DNA of 64,000 nucleotides from Candidatus Bathyarchaeota archaeon (GTDB taxonomy: Archaea > Thermoproteota > Bathyarchaeia > Bathyarchaeales > Bathyarchaeaceae): NCBI GenBank assembly GCA_030608565.1, contig JAUWDY010000002.1:95518-159517 (forward strand), in the 5' to 3' direction. This document shows positions 39,006-49,675 of the stretch, piece after piece. The notes beneath the pieces are model-generated. The model searched no databases and was not told the origin of the DNA. It worked only from the letters and a program-made list of their open reading frames with translations. Every line of letters starts with the position of its first letter. Position 1 is the stretch's first letter. The translations under genes were made by a program, and so were the position numbers.

Positions 39006-39287
39006 TTAATCTTTCTTCTTTTCAGGTTCTTTCTTGAGATTGAACGGTTTGCCCTCTGAAGTGATTCTCTGAGGAATTTTATCCTTCCATTTCCGGAAGA
39101 AATGCAGTTCATCTTTTTCTTCTCGTAGTTCATCAGGTAACATTTCGGGAATCTCATCTCGAATGGGATACCAACGCAAACACTTTGGACATATAATTAT
39201 GCCTTCCACAATTTCTTCCTTTTCTTCGAAGACGTGCAGTTGAAGGGGATAATGTTTGTCAATAGGGCAAGCCAAAATGTCCATCAA
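39006..39287 (-). CDS. Trm112-like small protein
   Basis: MMDILACPIDKHYPLQL...GIIICPKCLRWYPIRDEIPEMLPDELR. Confidence 0.85.
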   Translation of the reverse strand: MMDILACPIDKHYPLQLHVFEEKEEIVEGIIICPKCLRWYPIRDEIPEMLPDELREEKDELHFFRKWKDKIPQRITSEGKPFNLKKEPEKKKD

Positions 39288-39455
39288 CTTTCTTTTAATT
39301 GTCCTAATCCTCCTACGGGTGATCGTTAAGCAAATGCTTTGTTAATTATAAAGTTTATAAAGATTTGTTGTGGTCAACGTATATTATCCTAAAGTTCCGA
39401 ACAAGCCGTCTAAAACAATCAAATATTCTCTCTCAACAAAGACAATAGTTAATCT

Positions 39456-40343
39456 TTACGGTAGTATCCTTATATCAACAACTATTTGAAACCATCTAGG
39501 TCCTATAGTTCTCACAACTCGTCCAAATGACGTTTCAAAGCTAACCCCAAAATTCTGTAATTTCTTAGCTACCCTTGCTTCTACCTTTTCGATTGGATTT
39601 TCATGCTTTCCGGCGTGTTCAAAATCGTAGTAGTGAATCCATCCTCCAGTTGGTTTGAGTGTTAACATGGCATAGTCCAGATATTTGTACGCCTTCTCAG
39701 GCAAGGGCATGAGAACTCGGTCAGCAATGTTTTGCAACTTTTCTTCTACAACAGTTTTTGCGTCTCCTTGAAAAGAGACAACTTGCTCACCAACCTTGTT
39801 GAGTTTGATGTTTTCTCTCATGTACCGGACGGCTATTGGGTTGGTGTCTATGGAATAGATTTTTTCAGCCCTAGAATGTTTAGCAATTAGAATGGAGTAA
39901 CATCCAACGCCGGCGAACATGTTGACAACCGTCTCGTCTAGTTGAATCTGTTGAGCAATTCGCATTCTCTCATACACGAGTCTGGGCGAGAAATAGCATC
40001 TTTTCAAGTCGATTTTAAAGATGCAGTCATGCTCTTTGTGAACGGTCTCGGTTTTTCTTTCACCAGTAACCCACTCAAGCTCACGTAGCCGATAATCGCT
40101 GGTAACTGGACTAACTTGGCGTAACACTGTTTTGATACGTTTATAAGTTTGCATTATTGCTTCGGCAATATGGTCACTATACTGTTTGAGAGTTTCAGGG
40201 ACTCTGATGATAGCGATGTCGCCGACGATGTCGTAGGATCTGTAGAGAAGCTTGAGCTCGGAGGGTTCAAGTCTATTTTCGAGAACAGCTTTGAGACTCT
40301 TTCTCATCTTAAAAACCCTCAAACAGATTGCTAAGACTTTCAC
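39456..40343 (-). CDS. trm5: Trm5-family tRNA (guanine37-N1)-methyltransferase
   Basis: YDIVGDIAIIRVPE, CIFKIDLKRCYFSPRLVYERMRIAQQI, VVNMFAGVGCYSI, IYSIDTNPIAVRYMRENIKLNKV. Confidence 0.9.
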   Translation of the reverse strand: MKVLAICLRVFKMRKSLKAVLENRLEPSELKLLYRSYDIVGDIAIIRVPETLKQYSDHIAEAIMQTYKRIKTVLRQVSPVTSDYRLRELEWVTGERKTETVHKEHDCIFKIDLKRCYFSPRLVYERMRIAQQIQLDETVVNMFAGVGCYSILIAKHSRAEKIYSIDTNPIAVRYMRENIKLNKVGEQVVSFQGDAKTVVEEKLQNIADRVLMPLPEKAYKYLDYAMLTLKPTGGWIHYYDFEHAGKHENPIEKVEARVAKKLQNFGVSFETSFGRVVRTIGPRWFQIVVDIRILP

Positions 40344-40460
40344 AGGTGTTCAATATCAAGATAAACTGATTCCATGTATATGCTAATGATGACTGTTGTA
40401 ACAATGCGTCTAAGGGCCAAATAAATTGATACATGCATAACCGTAAGAGAAATAAACGGG

Positions 40461-42710
40461 TTGTTTGAATTGTTTGACGAAGGAAGGACCGCCATATTGA
40501 AAATCCGGAGAGTGTTTAGCAGAGAAAAAATTGTTGAGATTTTAAAGAGCTTTAAGGTCCTTCACTTTCCGATATCCCACTCTACACTGGTATATGCTTC
40601 ATTACTTTCTCTCATCCTTTTCCTCGCCTTCATGGTCCGATTGCTTCCCCTCCGTTGGGGCTTTTACCTTTCGGAGTTTGACCCTCACTGGCACTATCGC
40701 CTAACCAAGCATATGGTTGATAACGGATTGTTAACTTGGACCTCTGGCTGGTCAATGGCGGATCCTTCGCGCGACATGATGAGCTGGTATCCATTGGGAC
40801 GCGATGTTGCAGCCACCTCTTTTCCAGGACTGGCACTCACCGCCGCGGTTTTCTACCAAATAGCCAACGCTCTCGGCTTCTCTTTCAACTTTTCCTCTAA
40901 CCCGCTTGTCTCAGATCCAGTTTACAATTTCTGTGTGATCTTTCCAGTTATAATGGGCACGTTAACGTGTTTAGTCATGTACTTTTTGGGCAAGGACATC
41001 GGTGGTAAACAAGCGGGTCTTTTTTCCGCGTTCTTTCTAGCCTTAAGCCCTTCCTTCATTGGTCGTACCTCTCTAGGTTTCTTTGACGATGAGTCGGTGG
41101 GGATTTTTGCCATCCTTTTGTTTATCCTTTTCTTTCTAAGATCCATCGAACCTGAAAGGTCACTGAAAAACACTTTTGTTTATGCAGTTGCTGCGGGATT
41201 ATCGCTCGGGTATATGTCTACTTCTTGGGGGGCTTCTCGATATCCTATTGGAATGGCTGTTCTTTTCGTTTTTATTTTGATTTTGCTCCGTCGATATTCA
41301 TCTCGTTTACTTCTGTCTTACAGTACAACGTTCAGCGTAGCCCTTTTCATCGCGATCAACGTGCCCTGGATAGGGCTCAAATATTTGACTGAAACTACCA
41401 TTTTAGCCGTTTCGGGAATCTTTCTGTTGTTGTGCCTCTGCGAAGTTTCCCGTTATATAAAAACGCTTAAGATGAAAACAGTGTTCGTGCTCGGCTCCAT
41501 CACTTTTTTGGGCGTTGCGATCCTTATGCTTTCGCATTATGGATATATTATGCCCTTAGGCACTAAGTTTCTATCTGTCATAAATCCGTTTGAACGCCTT
41601 GCACATCCCCTCGTGCAGTCTGTGCAAGAGCATAGGCCTGCTGCTTGGGGATCGTTTTATTACGACTTTGGGATAGGCGTCTTTTTTGTACCAATTGGTT
41701 TGTTCTTCGCTATGCGGACTCCCACGAATCGGAATATTTTCTTAATTATCTTCGGCCTGACATCCATTTACTTTGCTGGTTCCATGGTGCGGTTAGTTTT
41801 GCTTATGGCTCCGGCTTTTTGCCTCCTTTGGGCCTTAGCATTAGTTCGATTGATCAAACCTTTCACTACCGTCATAAAGGAAGCCCCGATTATTCCGAGG
41901 CGTAAAATGCGTTTTGAAGCTTATGTGGGGAAGGAGTTCAGTGGAGCCTTCTTGATAATTATGTTTCTTTTGCTCACGGTTACCTTCGTGTTGCCTACCC
42001 AGTTGTCATCATATCCAAGAGTGTTCGATCATGCGTATGCGCCCACGACGATTGCCGCCGGAAGCATGCCAATAAAGCCGCCTGAACCTGTGAGCGATTG
42101 GATTGACACTCTAAAATGGATGCGAGACGAGTTGCCGCTAAGCCCTCCATATGGTCCAACCGTTGTGGCAAGCTGGTGGGACTATGGATATTGGATCACA
42201 GCTCTTGGAAATAAAACAACTCTTGTTGACAATGGCACGTTCAACTCGACTCAGATAAAACAAATTGCATGGATGTTTATGTCGACTGAGTCTGAAGCTA
42301 TTGAAATCTTGAGGAAGTACGATGCAACTCATGTTGTTGTGTTTACAACATTCTATCCTGACGAGGAAGGCAATATTGTGGAGGTTGGATGGGCTGACGA
42401 GGGAAAGTGGAGATGGATGGCGCGAATTTCTGAACCGCTTACTGGTGTAAACGACACGGCGTATAGACGTTATGAAGAGGATCCAGAAACAGGTGCTCTT
42501 CAAGATGTTGGGTGGAACGAGCGTGGATTGAACACTGTTATTTACAAGTTAATGAGGTATGGACAAGAAGCATTGGTTTTCGGTGAGCCACAGTCCGTTA
42601 CATTAGACCATTTTGAAAAAGCGTACTTCTCTCAAACGAGTGATTCTCCTAGATCCTATGGCGGAGCAATACCTCTTGTGTGCGTATATAAAATCAATTA
42701 TGAAACATAA
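40461..42710 (+). CDS. aglB: AglB/STT3 oligosaccharyltransferase
   Basis: FDPHWHYRLTKHMV, GFFDDESVG, VVASWWDYGYWITALGNKTTLVDNGTFN. Confidence 0.95.
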   Translation: MFELFDEGRTAILKIRRVFSREKIVEILKSFKVLHFPISHSTLVYASLLSLILFLAFMVRLLPLRWGFYLSEFDPHWHYRLTKHMVDNGLLTWTSGWSMADPSRDMMSWYPLGRDVAATSFPGLALTAAVFYQIANALGFSFNFSSNPLVSDPVYNFCVIFPVIMGTLTCLVMYFLGKDIGGKQAGLFSAFFLALSPSFIGRTSLGFFDDESVGIFAILLFILFFLRSIEPERSLKNTFVYAVAAGLSLGYMSTSWGASRYPIGMAVLFVFILILLRRYSSRLLLSYSTTFSVALFIAINVPWIGLKYLTETTILAVSGIFLLLCLCEVSRYIKTLKMKTVFVLGSITFLGVAILMLSHYGYIMPLGTKFLSVINPFERLAHPLVQSVQEHRPAAWGSFYYDFGIGVFFVPIGLFFAMRTPTNRNIFLIIFGLTSIYFAGSMVRLVLLMAPAFCLLWALALVRLIKPFTTVIKEAPIIPRRKMRFEAYVGKEFSGAFLIIMFLLLTVTFVLPTQLSSYPRVFDHAYAPTTIAAGSMPIKPPEPVSDWIDTLKWMRDELPLSPPYGPTVVASWWDYGYWITALGNKTTLVDNGTFNSTQIKQIAWMFMSTESEAIEILRKYDATHVVVFTTFYPDEEGNIVEVGWADEGKWRWMARISEPLTGVNDTAYRRYEEDPETGALQDVGWNERGLNTVIYKLMRYGQEALVFGEPQSVTLDHFEKAYFSQTSDSPRSYGGAIPLVCVYKINYET

Positions 42711-43131
42711 GTAACTCTTTCTTCAATGATACAATTATTTATTTGCGTAGCATGTACGAGTTGAATCTTTGTTTTTATCTCTTGTGTGCATCTATAGATT
42801 ATGTTATTCCCAGCTTGGACTTGCCCTCATTCATAATCGACCTCATTAACCATCTGGTCTCGTGGTCAATTGCGAACAATATGGCGAAATATATGGTTTC
42901 TCCTATGCCGGTGAAAACTAGTGTTGACGATATTCTTGTGAGATGCGGAATTACACAAAGCACGGTCGTCATAATTGTAGAGGCTATTACAGATAAAAAC
43001 AATGGTTTTCATGTTGCCTAGTGGTTTTGGATGTTGATCTGACATGGCTGACGAGGTGTCTTGTATCTTTGTCCATAGCATATAAGATTAAAAGTATGTG
43101 AGGGCGCTTATGGCTATAGACGTTATTGTTC

Positions 43132-43184
43132 TAGCAATTCTAAGCCCTTTCTACATCGGCCGTACCTCTCTAGGCTTCTTTCAT
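43132..43184 (+). pseudogene. AglB gene fragment (about 50 bp)
   Basis: AILSPFYIGRTSLGFF-stop matches LALSPSFIGRTSLGFF of AglB (41037-41090) at DNA level. Confidence 0.8.
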
Positions 43185-43206
43185 TTTTAACTCTCAAAAT
43201 AAAGCG

Positions 43207-44757
43207 CTACTCAACGAAAGCCACGCGACCTAGCCAGAAAGCCATATGCTTCAAGCCCTTAGGAAGATAATCATGTATCAGTTCCACGTCGCGTTTTTTG
43301 ATGGCCCTTAGGGCAACCAAAGAGAGGAAGTAAGTCACCGAACCTACGATCATGAGCAGAGGAAGCATCAAGTAAAGGGGAAGCAAATACAATTGAAAAA
43401 TTGGCATTTCTAAGAGTGCGATTCCCGCTGCCATGATAATGGAAGCTGCTGAGGCTTTCCACAACGCCTCTTTGTCAAGGGTAACGTTAAGGGTCCTTCT
43501 CAAAGCGTATGCTGCCAGCCCAAAACCTATGAGGCCAGTAAAAGCTCGGGCCCAACCTGCGCCAAGCATGCCTAGGTTAAGGTGGGCTAAGGCGATATAG
43601 CACATAAACGTCTCGAAGAGTATGTAGGCTACGTTAAGCATTAACCTTGTTTTGGTGCGTTCCAGCGTCATCAATGTTGGGCTGATTGCAACTCCTAATG
43701 TTACGGGGAGCTGAGCCAGACAAAGAATGGTTAAGGGTAGTGCTGCTTCAGTGTACTCTACTCCGGCAAACAGAACCATCGCGGGATGCGCTAAAACCGC
43801 GAGTCCAACAATCACCGGAAAGCCAGCCATCACCACGTATCGCGTTGTAACGTGGAAAGCCGCCTTCAAGCTATCCGCCCCACCTCGAGTGTACAGTTCT
43901 GAGAGCTTAGGAAAGAGAGCAACAAAGATTGAGCTTGAGATCAAACTGGGGACGAGAGCAGCTTTAATCGCTATGTAATACATGCCGAGGTAGACTACGC
44001 CCATGTAGGGTAGAATGAAAAGCTGGTCTATCCAATTTACTGCAAAGGCGAGAATGCCAGAAATGTAGAGAGGGTAGGAGAAGTTGATGAGGGGTTTTGC
44101 TGGGTGGGGCTTTTCAAGTATACCGAGAAATCGAGCGGTTAGAATCAAGCCTATAAGAGAGCAGAGGATGAGCCCCATTAACCAACTATAAATGACGCCG
44201 AAAAGCTCCCAACCCGCGTAAAGAAGATAGATGGCTAGAAACTTTTCCACCATAGTATACGCCAAGTTAATCGCAGCCATCTCTCGTATTCTTTGTAAGC
44301 CTTGTAAGAAACCTAGTGTTTGAGTGAAGAGAATCTTGAAGAAGGAAGCGAACGCAAGAATTCGAAACAACGGAGCCCACTTGGATGTGCCTAATAGCAG
44401 CGTGGGTAACCATTCTGCAGAAGAAAAGAGAAGCATGGATAAAATCGCGGAGGCTATCAAGGAAATTTGCAATGCTCGAGCGACAACAGATCTGGCTTTC
44501 TTGGTCTCCCCCTCAGCGGTGTATTGAGCAATGTACTTGGTTGAAGCTGATTGCAGGGCAAACGTGCCAAACACCTGAACCAAGGTGATAATGAAGGTGA
44601 GGATGGCATAGATGCCCATTTCTGGGCGTGGTGGTGGAAAAAAACGAGCGAGAATTGCAAAGTAAGCTACGCTGATGATGGCGGAGATGATTCCTTGAAT
44701 AAACAGGTAGGTAGCGCCTCGAGCAACTCGCGCACCCGAACGAATGGTATGCGACAT
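43207..44757 (-). CDS. Polysaccharide/lipid-linked oligosaccharide flippase (MOP superfamily)
   Basis: Polytopic. RGATYLFIQGIISAIISVAYFAILARFFPPPEMGIYAIL-type N-terminus. Confidence 0.9.
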   Translation of the reverse strand: MSHTIRSGARVARGATYLFIQGIISAIISVAYFAILARFFPPPRPEMGIYAILTFIITLVQVFGTFALQSASTKYIAQYTAEGETKKARSVVARALQISLIASAILSMLLFSSAEWLPTLLLGTSKWAPLFRILAFASFFKILFTQTLGFLQGLQRIREMAAINLAYTMVEKFLAIYLLYAGWELFGVIYSWLMGLILCSLIGLILTARFLGILEKPHPAKPLINFSYPLYISGILAFAVNWIDQLFILPYMGVVYLGMYYIAIKAALVPSLISSSIFVALFPKLSELYTRGGADSLKAAFHVTTRYVVMAGFPVIVGLAVLAHPAMVLFAGVEYTEAALPLTILCLAQLPVTLGVAISPTLMTLERTKTRLMLNVAYILFETFMCYIALAHLNLGMLGAGWARAFTGLIGFGLAAYALRRTLNVTLDKEALWKASAASIIMAAGIALLEMPIFQLYLLPLYLMLPLLMIVGSVTYFLSLVALRAIKKRDVELIHDYLPKGLKHMAFWLGRVAFVE

Positions 44758-44923
44758 AAATGGCCCGCCTCTAATGAACACTGGGATATACGTGACATTT
44801 AATAAATTTAAGCACCATGCCGTTGATTCGGTCTTGCCTCAGTCTCCTAAACGTCAAGGCGCCTCCGAATAATCTTTCTCAATTGTTACATGTAGCTCAC
44901 GAACTTTCTTTCTGAATAGTATG

Positions 44924-46255
44924 TTATTGTCCGAGTCCTATAGCTGTGAATTTGACTTTGCGGCTGTATTCTTCTGGGTTGTAAATGCGCCTGCCATCGA
45001 CCACCATGGGTGTTTTCATGTACTGGGCGAAGTCGTCTGGTTTGACTTGTTTAAATTCGTCCCATTCAGTTGCGACAATGCAACAATCAGCTCCTTTAAT
45101 GCATTCAATAGCAGACGAAGCATAATCAATGTAGTTGCCAAGGAGTTTCTTGGTGTTATTCATTGCTGTTGGATCATAGGCAACAACGTTGGCTCCACCC
45201 TCAAGAAGCTTGTCGATGATCTTTATGGACACGGATTCGCGGATGTCATCTGTGTTTGGCTTGAAGGCCAAACCTAGGATAGCTATGCGTTTTCCTTTTA
45301 AATCACCCAAGGTTCTTTTAGCCAGCTTGACGGCTTTATATGGTTGGGCTTCATTTACTTCCCCAACGGACTTAATGAACGTGGGGTCATAGCCTAAAGT
45401 CGTAGAAAAAGCGATGAGGGCCTTGACGTCTTTTGGTAAGCATGATCCACCATATCCCAGTCCAGCGTTCAAAAACAATCGTCCAATTCTTTTGTCTAGA
45501 CCTATGCCTTTGGCTACCGTTTTCACGTCTACTTCTGGGATTTTTTCGCAGATGTTGGCGATCTGGTTGATGAAGCTGATCTTTGTGGCTAGAAAGGCAT
45601 TATTAGCATATTTGACTAATTCGGCTGTTGGGATATTTGTCCTAATTATTGGAGGCATCTTGTCACCATAGAATTCGAGGTACAAATCTTCCAGGATGTC
45701 GCCAGATTTTTTGTCATGTTCGCCGATGATGATACGATCAGGATTAAAGGTGTCGTGGATGGCTGACCCCTCACGAAGGAACTCTGGGTTGACGCATAGC
45801 GAAAAATCTATGCCGCATCTTTTATCGCTTCGCCTTTCCAATAACGGCTTGACCACACTTTCTGTGGTGCCGGGAATCACCGTGCTCTTCATCACAACCA
45901 AATGATAACTCCCTTTCCTTTTTAACGCTCTGCCAATTTCTTCAGCGGCACTGCGTACGAACCGGAGGTCGATGCCTCCATCTGGTTTTGATGGTGTTCC
46001 TACGGTGATGAACGTAACGTTTGATCGTGAAATTGCTTCCTCTCTTCCCAGCGTTGCCTTCAAATATCCTTTGTTGACGGCTTCCCGTAGCATTTTTTCG
46101 AGGTTTGGTTCGTAAAAAGGTGAAACCCCTTTGCTTACGGAATCAACCTTAACTTTGTCCGTGTTGGATAGGATGGTTTCGTATCCCTTGCTTGCAAAGC
46201 AGACACCTGTGCATAATCCGACATAGCCCATTCCAACAAATGAAATTCGATGCAT
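44924..46255 (-). CDS. UDP-glucose/GDP-mannose 6-dehydrogenase family
   Basis: ISFVGMGYVGLCTGVCFASKGYE, TVIPGTTESVV, NAGLGYGGSCLPKDVKAL, LGLAFKPNTDDIRESVS. Start moved to M at 46255. Confidence 0.93.
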   Translation of the reverse strand: MHRISFVGMGYVGLCTGVCFASKGYETILSNTDKVKVDSVSKGVSPFYEPNLEKMLREAVNKGYLKATLGREEAISRSNVTFITVGTPSKPDGGIDLRFVRSAAEEIGRALKRKGSYHLVVMKSTVIPGTTESVVKPLLERRSDKRCGIDFSLCVNPEFLREGSAIHDTFNPDRIIIGEHDKKSGDILEDLYLEFYGDKMPPIIRTNIPTAELVKYANNAFLATKISFINQIANICEKIPEVDVKTVAKGIGLDKRIGRLFLNAGLGYGGSCLPKDVKALIAFSTTLGYDPTFIKSVGEVNEAQPYKAVKLAKRTLGDLKGKRIAILGLAFKPNTDDIRESVSIKIIDKLLEGGANVVAYDPTAMNNTKKLLGNYIDYASSAIECIKGADCCIVATEWDEFKQVKPDDFAQYMKTPMVVDGRRIYNPEEYSRKVKFTAIGLGQ

Positions 46256-46308
46256 GCGAGTCCCCAACCTCATGCTAGATTTATTACCTTTCGAAGGAGT
46301 AATAAGTA

Positions 46309-47187
46309 TTGACGCGTCGTGGGTGTAGTCTGTTGATAATAAAGAAAGTTGTAATTCCAGCAGCAGGTTTAGGAACACGGCTCTTGCCAGTAACCAAAGA
46401 AATGCCTAAGGAGATGCTCCCTGTATTTGTAAAAAAGGATGATGGGAGACTACGCTTAAAGCCTATGTTACAGGCTGTGTTTGAACAGTTACATGATACA
46501 GGATTTAGAGAGTACGGATTCATTGTTGGGAGGGGTAAGAGAGCCATTGAGGACCATTTCTCACCTGATGAGGGGCTCATAGAATATCTTAGGAATAAAA
46601 ACAAAGCTGAACTAGCCGAAGAACTGCAAGGGTTCTATAAGAAGATAAACGATTCAACCATTGTCTTCATAAACCAGCCTCAACCGAAGGGCTTCGGAGA
46701 CGCCGTTTATCAGGCTAAAATCTTCACTCAAAATGAACCTTTTCTATTGCACGCAGGAGATGACATAATTCTTTCCAAAAATAACGATCATCTAAAAAGG
46801 CTCATGGAGAAATTCGATGACTATGATGCCGACGCGATGTTCTTGGTTGAAGAGGTTGAAGACCCTAGAAAGTATGGAGTCATAGTTGGAAATGAAATAA
46901 AATCGGGAATTTTTAAGGTTACAGAGGTTGTCGAAAAACCAAAAAAGCCTCCATCTAATCTGGCTATCATTGCCTTGTATATTTTCAAGCCCTCTATATA
47001 TCAGGTGATTGAAAAAGTCGGCTCGAAAGGGGGTGCTGAGGTGGAGTTAACGGATGCGGTTGAGTTGCTTATAAATTGGGGACACGATGTCTACGCATTG
47101 AAATTGCAACGTGACGAGAGAAGGATAGATATAGGATCGCCTGAAACTTATTTAGAAACGCTAAAAACGATGTTTACAGGTTTGTAG
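46309..47187 (+). CDS. UTP-glucose-1-phosphate uridylyltransferase (GalU-like)
   Basis: KKVVIPAAGLGTRLLPVTKEMPKEMLPV...GGAEVELTDAVELL. The exact start is uncertain. Confidence 0.92.
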   Translation: MTRRGCSLLIIKKVVIPAAGLGTRLLPVTKEMPKEMLPVFVKKDDGRLRLKPMLQAVFEQLHDTGFREYGFIVGRGKRAIEDHFSPDEGLIEYLRNKNKAELAEELQGFYKKINDSTIVFINQPQPKGFGDAVYQAKIFTQNEPFLLHAGDDIILSKNNDHLKRLMEKFDDYDADAMFLVEEVEDPRKYGVIVGNEIKSGIFKVTEVVEKPKKPPSNLAIIALYIFKPSIYQVIEKVGSKGGAEVELTDAVELLINWGHDVYALKLQRDERRIDIGSPETYLETLKTMFTGL

Positions 47188-47246
47188 TCGGTCTAAAATA
47201 AAACATATTATGTTCGAACACATTTCCAAAGGGAGGTGTAGGTCGT

Positions 47247-48336
47247 TAACGACTGCGTGATATTCGTAGGCACTAGACCGAGATTGTCAAGATGGCGTCC
47301 CTAATCAGAGCGTTAGAAGAGAACTCAGTGCCCTATGTCCTTGTTCATTGTGGGCAACACTATGACTATGAGATGTCTCAACAATTCATTAGGGAGCTGG
47401 AACTGCCGAAGCCGGACTTTCACTTCAAGGTGAGGGCCTACTCATCAGGCCTGCAAACAGGAAGAATCCTGACTCTTGTTGGAAGGGTTATTAAAAAGGT
47501 TGCACCAAAACTGGTGCTGGTGGAGGGAGACACGAACCGAGTGTTGGCCTCTGTGGTGGTGGCAGTCAAACTCAACGTTCCAGTAGGCCATGTAGAGGCT
47601 GGTCTTAGAAGTTTTGATTTACGTATGCCCGAGGAACACAACCGACGCCTAGTGGACCACGTGCCTGCCTACATGTTTGCACCCACTGAAAACGCTCGGA
47701 AAAACTTGGAAAGGGAGAGTGTTTGGGGAAAGATTCACGTGACGGGAAACACGGTCATCGACACCGTGATACAGCACCTCCCGATAGCGGAAAGGAAATC
47801 TACCATCCTAGAGTGTGTACGATTTGAAAAGTTCGCGCTTGTGACCGCCCCCGAGCTGAAAACGTTGACAACCCAGCGGTTCTTAAGAGCTTCGTTGAGT
47901 CCTTTGTTGAAGCGCCTGTACCCATTGGGTACCCCGTTCACCCGAGAACCAGAAAGCGACTGCGTCAACAAAAAATATGGAAGAATTGTCCTCTTCAGAA
48001 AATGTACAGGTCCTACCGCCTGTAGGATACTTCGACTTCCTCGTGCTCATGAAGAATTGTGAGATGCTACTGACAGACTCTGGAGGATTACAAGAGGAAG
48101 TAACGGCGCCACCAATAAGAAAACTCGCTCTGGTACTCAGACTCTCCACGGAGAGGCCAGAGGCTGTTGAGGCAGGCTTCGCCAAGGTTGTGGGGGTGAA
48201 AAAGGAAAAGATTCTGTCTGCAATGGAACGTGCGCTAAGTGAAAGAGTTGAGTTTCCACGGTTCTCCCCTTATGGGGATGGAAACGTTGGAAAGAAGATA
48301 AGTAAAATTGTAATGGAAGAGGTAAGCATACCATAA
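47247..48336 (+). pseudogene. UDP-GlcNAc 2-epimerase (WecB), degraded by at least three frameshifts
   Basis: VGTRP|EIVKMASLIRALEE...GDTNRVLASVVVAVKLNVPVGHVEAGLRSFD...FALVTAP|RAENVDNPAVLKSFVESFVEAPVPIGYPVHPRTRKRLRQ...|ENVQVLPPVGYFDFLVLMKNCEMLLTDSGGLQEE across three frames. Confidence 0.9.
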
Positions 48337-48424
48337 CTGGCAGAAGCTGAAACAGGGGATTGATTCCGTTAGACCGTGAGAATAAAAGATCGTAAACTTA
48401 TTATAGAAATGGACGACGTAGAGT

Positions 48425-49654
48425 ATGAAGAAAGTTTTGATGATAGCATATTACTTCCCGCCAATCGCAGGCGCAGCAGCGGTTAGAACCTTAAAATTTG
48501 CCAAATATCTGTCGCAATTTGGATGGAAACCGGTAATATTAACTGTACGAAATCCGGATCGATTCGCGGTTAAATTGGACCGTAACGGTATGGGGGATGA
48601 ACTGAGCGAAGAGAGAATCTTTAGAAGCTACAGTATTCCTTTAGGTTGGATCTTTAAAATTGGAAGACTAGGAATCAATCATAAATGGTTTTCCACTCCA
48701 GACCCTTTCATCGCCTGGCTACCATCCGCCTTTTATCTTGGCAAAGAAATTGTCACGGATGAAAACATTGACTTAATATATGCATCATGTCCACCTGCGA
48801 CAGGTCTCCTTGTAAGCGCGCTCTTGAAGGGAGTCGCAAAGAATCCATTAGTTGTAGAGTATCAAGACCTTTGGATCGGCAATCCGTTTACATCATATCC
48901 TACAAGAATTCATTACAATCTAGAGAAGAAAATGGAAGAACAAGTTTTGAAATACTGTGACGCCATCGTGACTACTACAAATTGTCAAAAGGAGGAACTG
49001 CTGAATGTTTACCCCTTTCTTGAAAAGACCAGTGTTCACATAGTCACGAATGGGTTTGACCCTAAAGATTTTTCGGATGTAAAGCCCATTAAGTATGATA
49101 AATTCACGATAGTTCATACAGGCACCATTTATGGACCCCGCGTAGATCATTTTAAGATATTCTTAAAGGCGTTACATCGGCTTCTTCAACGCACCGAGGT
49201 CCCTGACTTTCAAATAGTTCTTGTGGGCAGTTTAAAACGCGGAAGAAAGTTCATTCATGAGTTGGGATTGACCTCCAGAGTGATTCTATTAGGACAAAAA
49301 TCCCATGCAGAGAGTGTTCAATTTGCTTTGGGAGCAGATGCCCTATTACTAATACCCGGTAGTCCTTCCGTTGTACCAATGAAATTACCTGAGTATCTAG
49401 CGGCAGGAAAGTTTATTCTTAACATATCTGATCCATCGGGTGAGACGGCGCGAATAATTGATCAGGCGAACGCTGGAATAACAGTTAAACCGGACGTTTT
49501 TTCAGTGCAGAAATTGCTCCACGAGATTCTTATTTTGAAAACTCGTAAGATAAAGAAAAATACAGAGGTCCTAAAACAATTCTCTGATGTGGAGTTGGCT
49601 AAGAAATTGGCCTCAATCTTTGATCTCGTACTGAAAAAATCGCATATTAAATAA
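48425..49654 (+). CDS. Glycosyltransferase family 4
   Basis: MIAYYFPPIAGAAAVRTLKFAKYLSQFGWKPVILT...IVHTGTIYGPRV. Confidence 0.9.
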   Translation: MKKVLMIAYYFPPIAGAAAVRTLKFAKYLSQFGWKPVILTVRNPDRFAVKLDRNGMGDELSEERIFRSYSIPLGWIFKIGRLGINHKWFSTPDPFIAWLPSAFYLGKEIVTDENIDLIYASCPPATGLLVSALLKGVAKNPLVVEYQDLWIGNPFTSYPTRIHYNLEKKMEEQVLKYCDAIVTTTNCQKEELLNVYPFLEKTSVHIVTNGFDPKDFSDVKPIKYDKFTIVHTGTIYGPRVDHFKIFLKALHRLLQRTEVPDFQIVLVGSLKRGRKFIHELGLTSRVILLGQKSHAESVQFALGADALLLIPGSPSVVPMKLPEYLAAGKFILNISDPSGETARIIDQANAGITVKPDVFSVQKLLHEILILKTRKIKKNTEVLKQFSDVELAKKLASIFDLVLKKSHIK

Positions 49655-49675
49655 GACCATTGGGTTATACATTCA

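Noticed and set aside
42030-42045. CATGCGTATGCGC alternating run in aglB
   Set aside because: Lies in a well-conserved coding stretch (FDHAYAPTT); treated as chance codon composition, not a scar.
42743-43021. 92-aa protein downstream of aglB
   Set aside because: No recognisable domain or coding signature; may be decay sequence near the AglB fragment.
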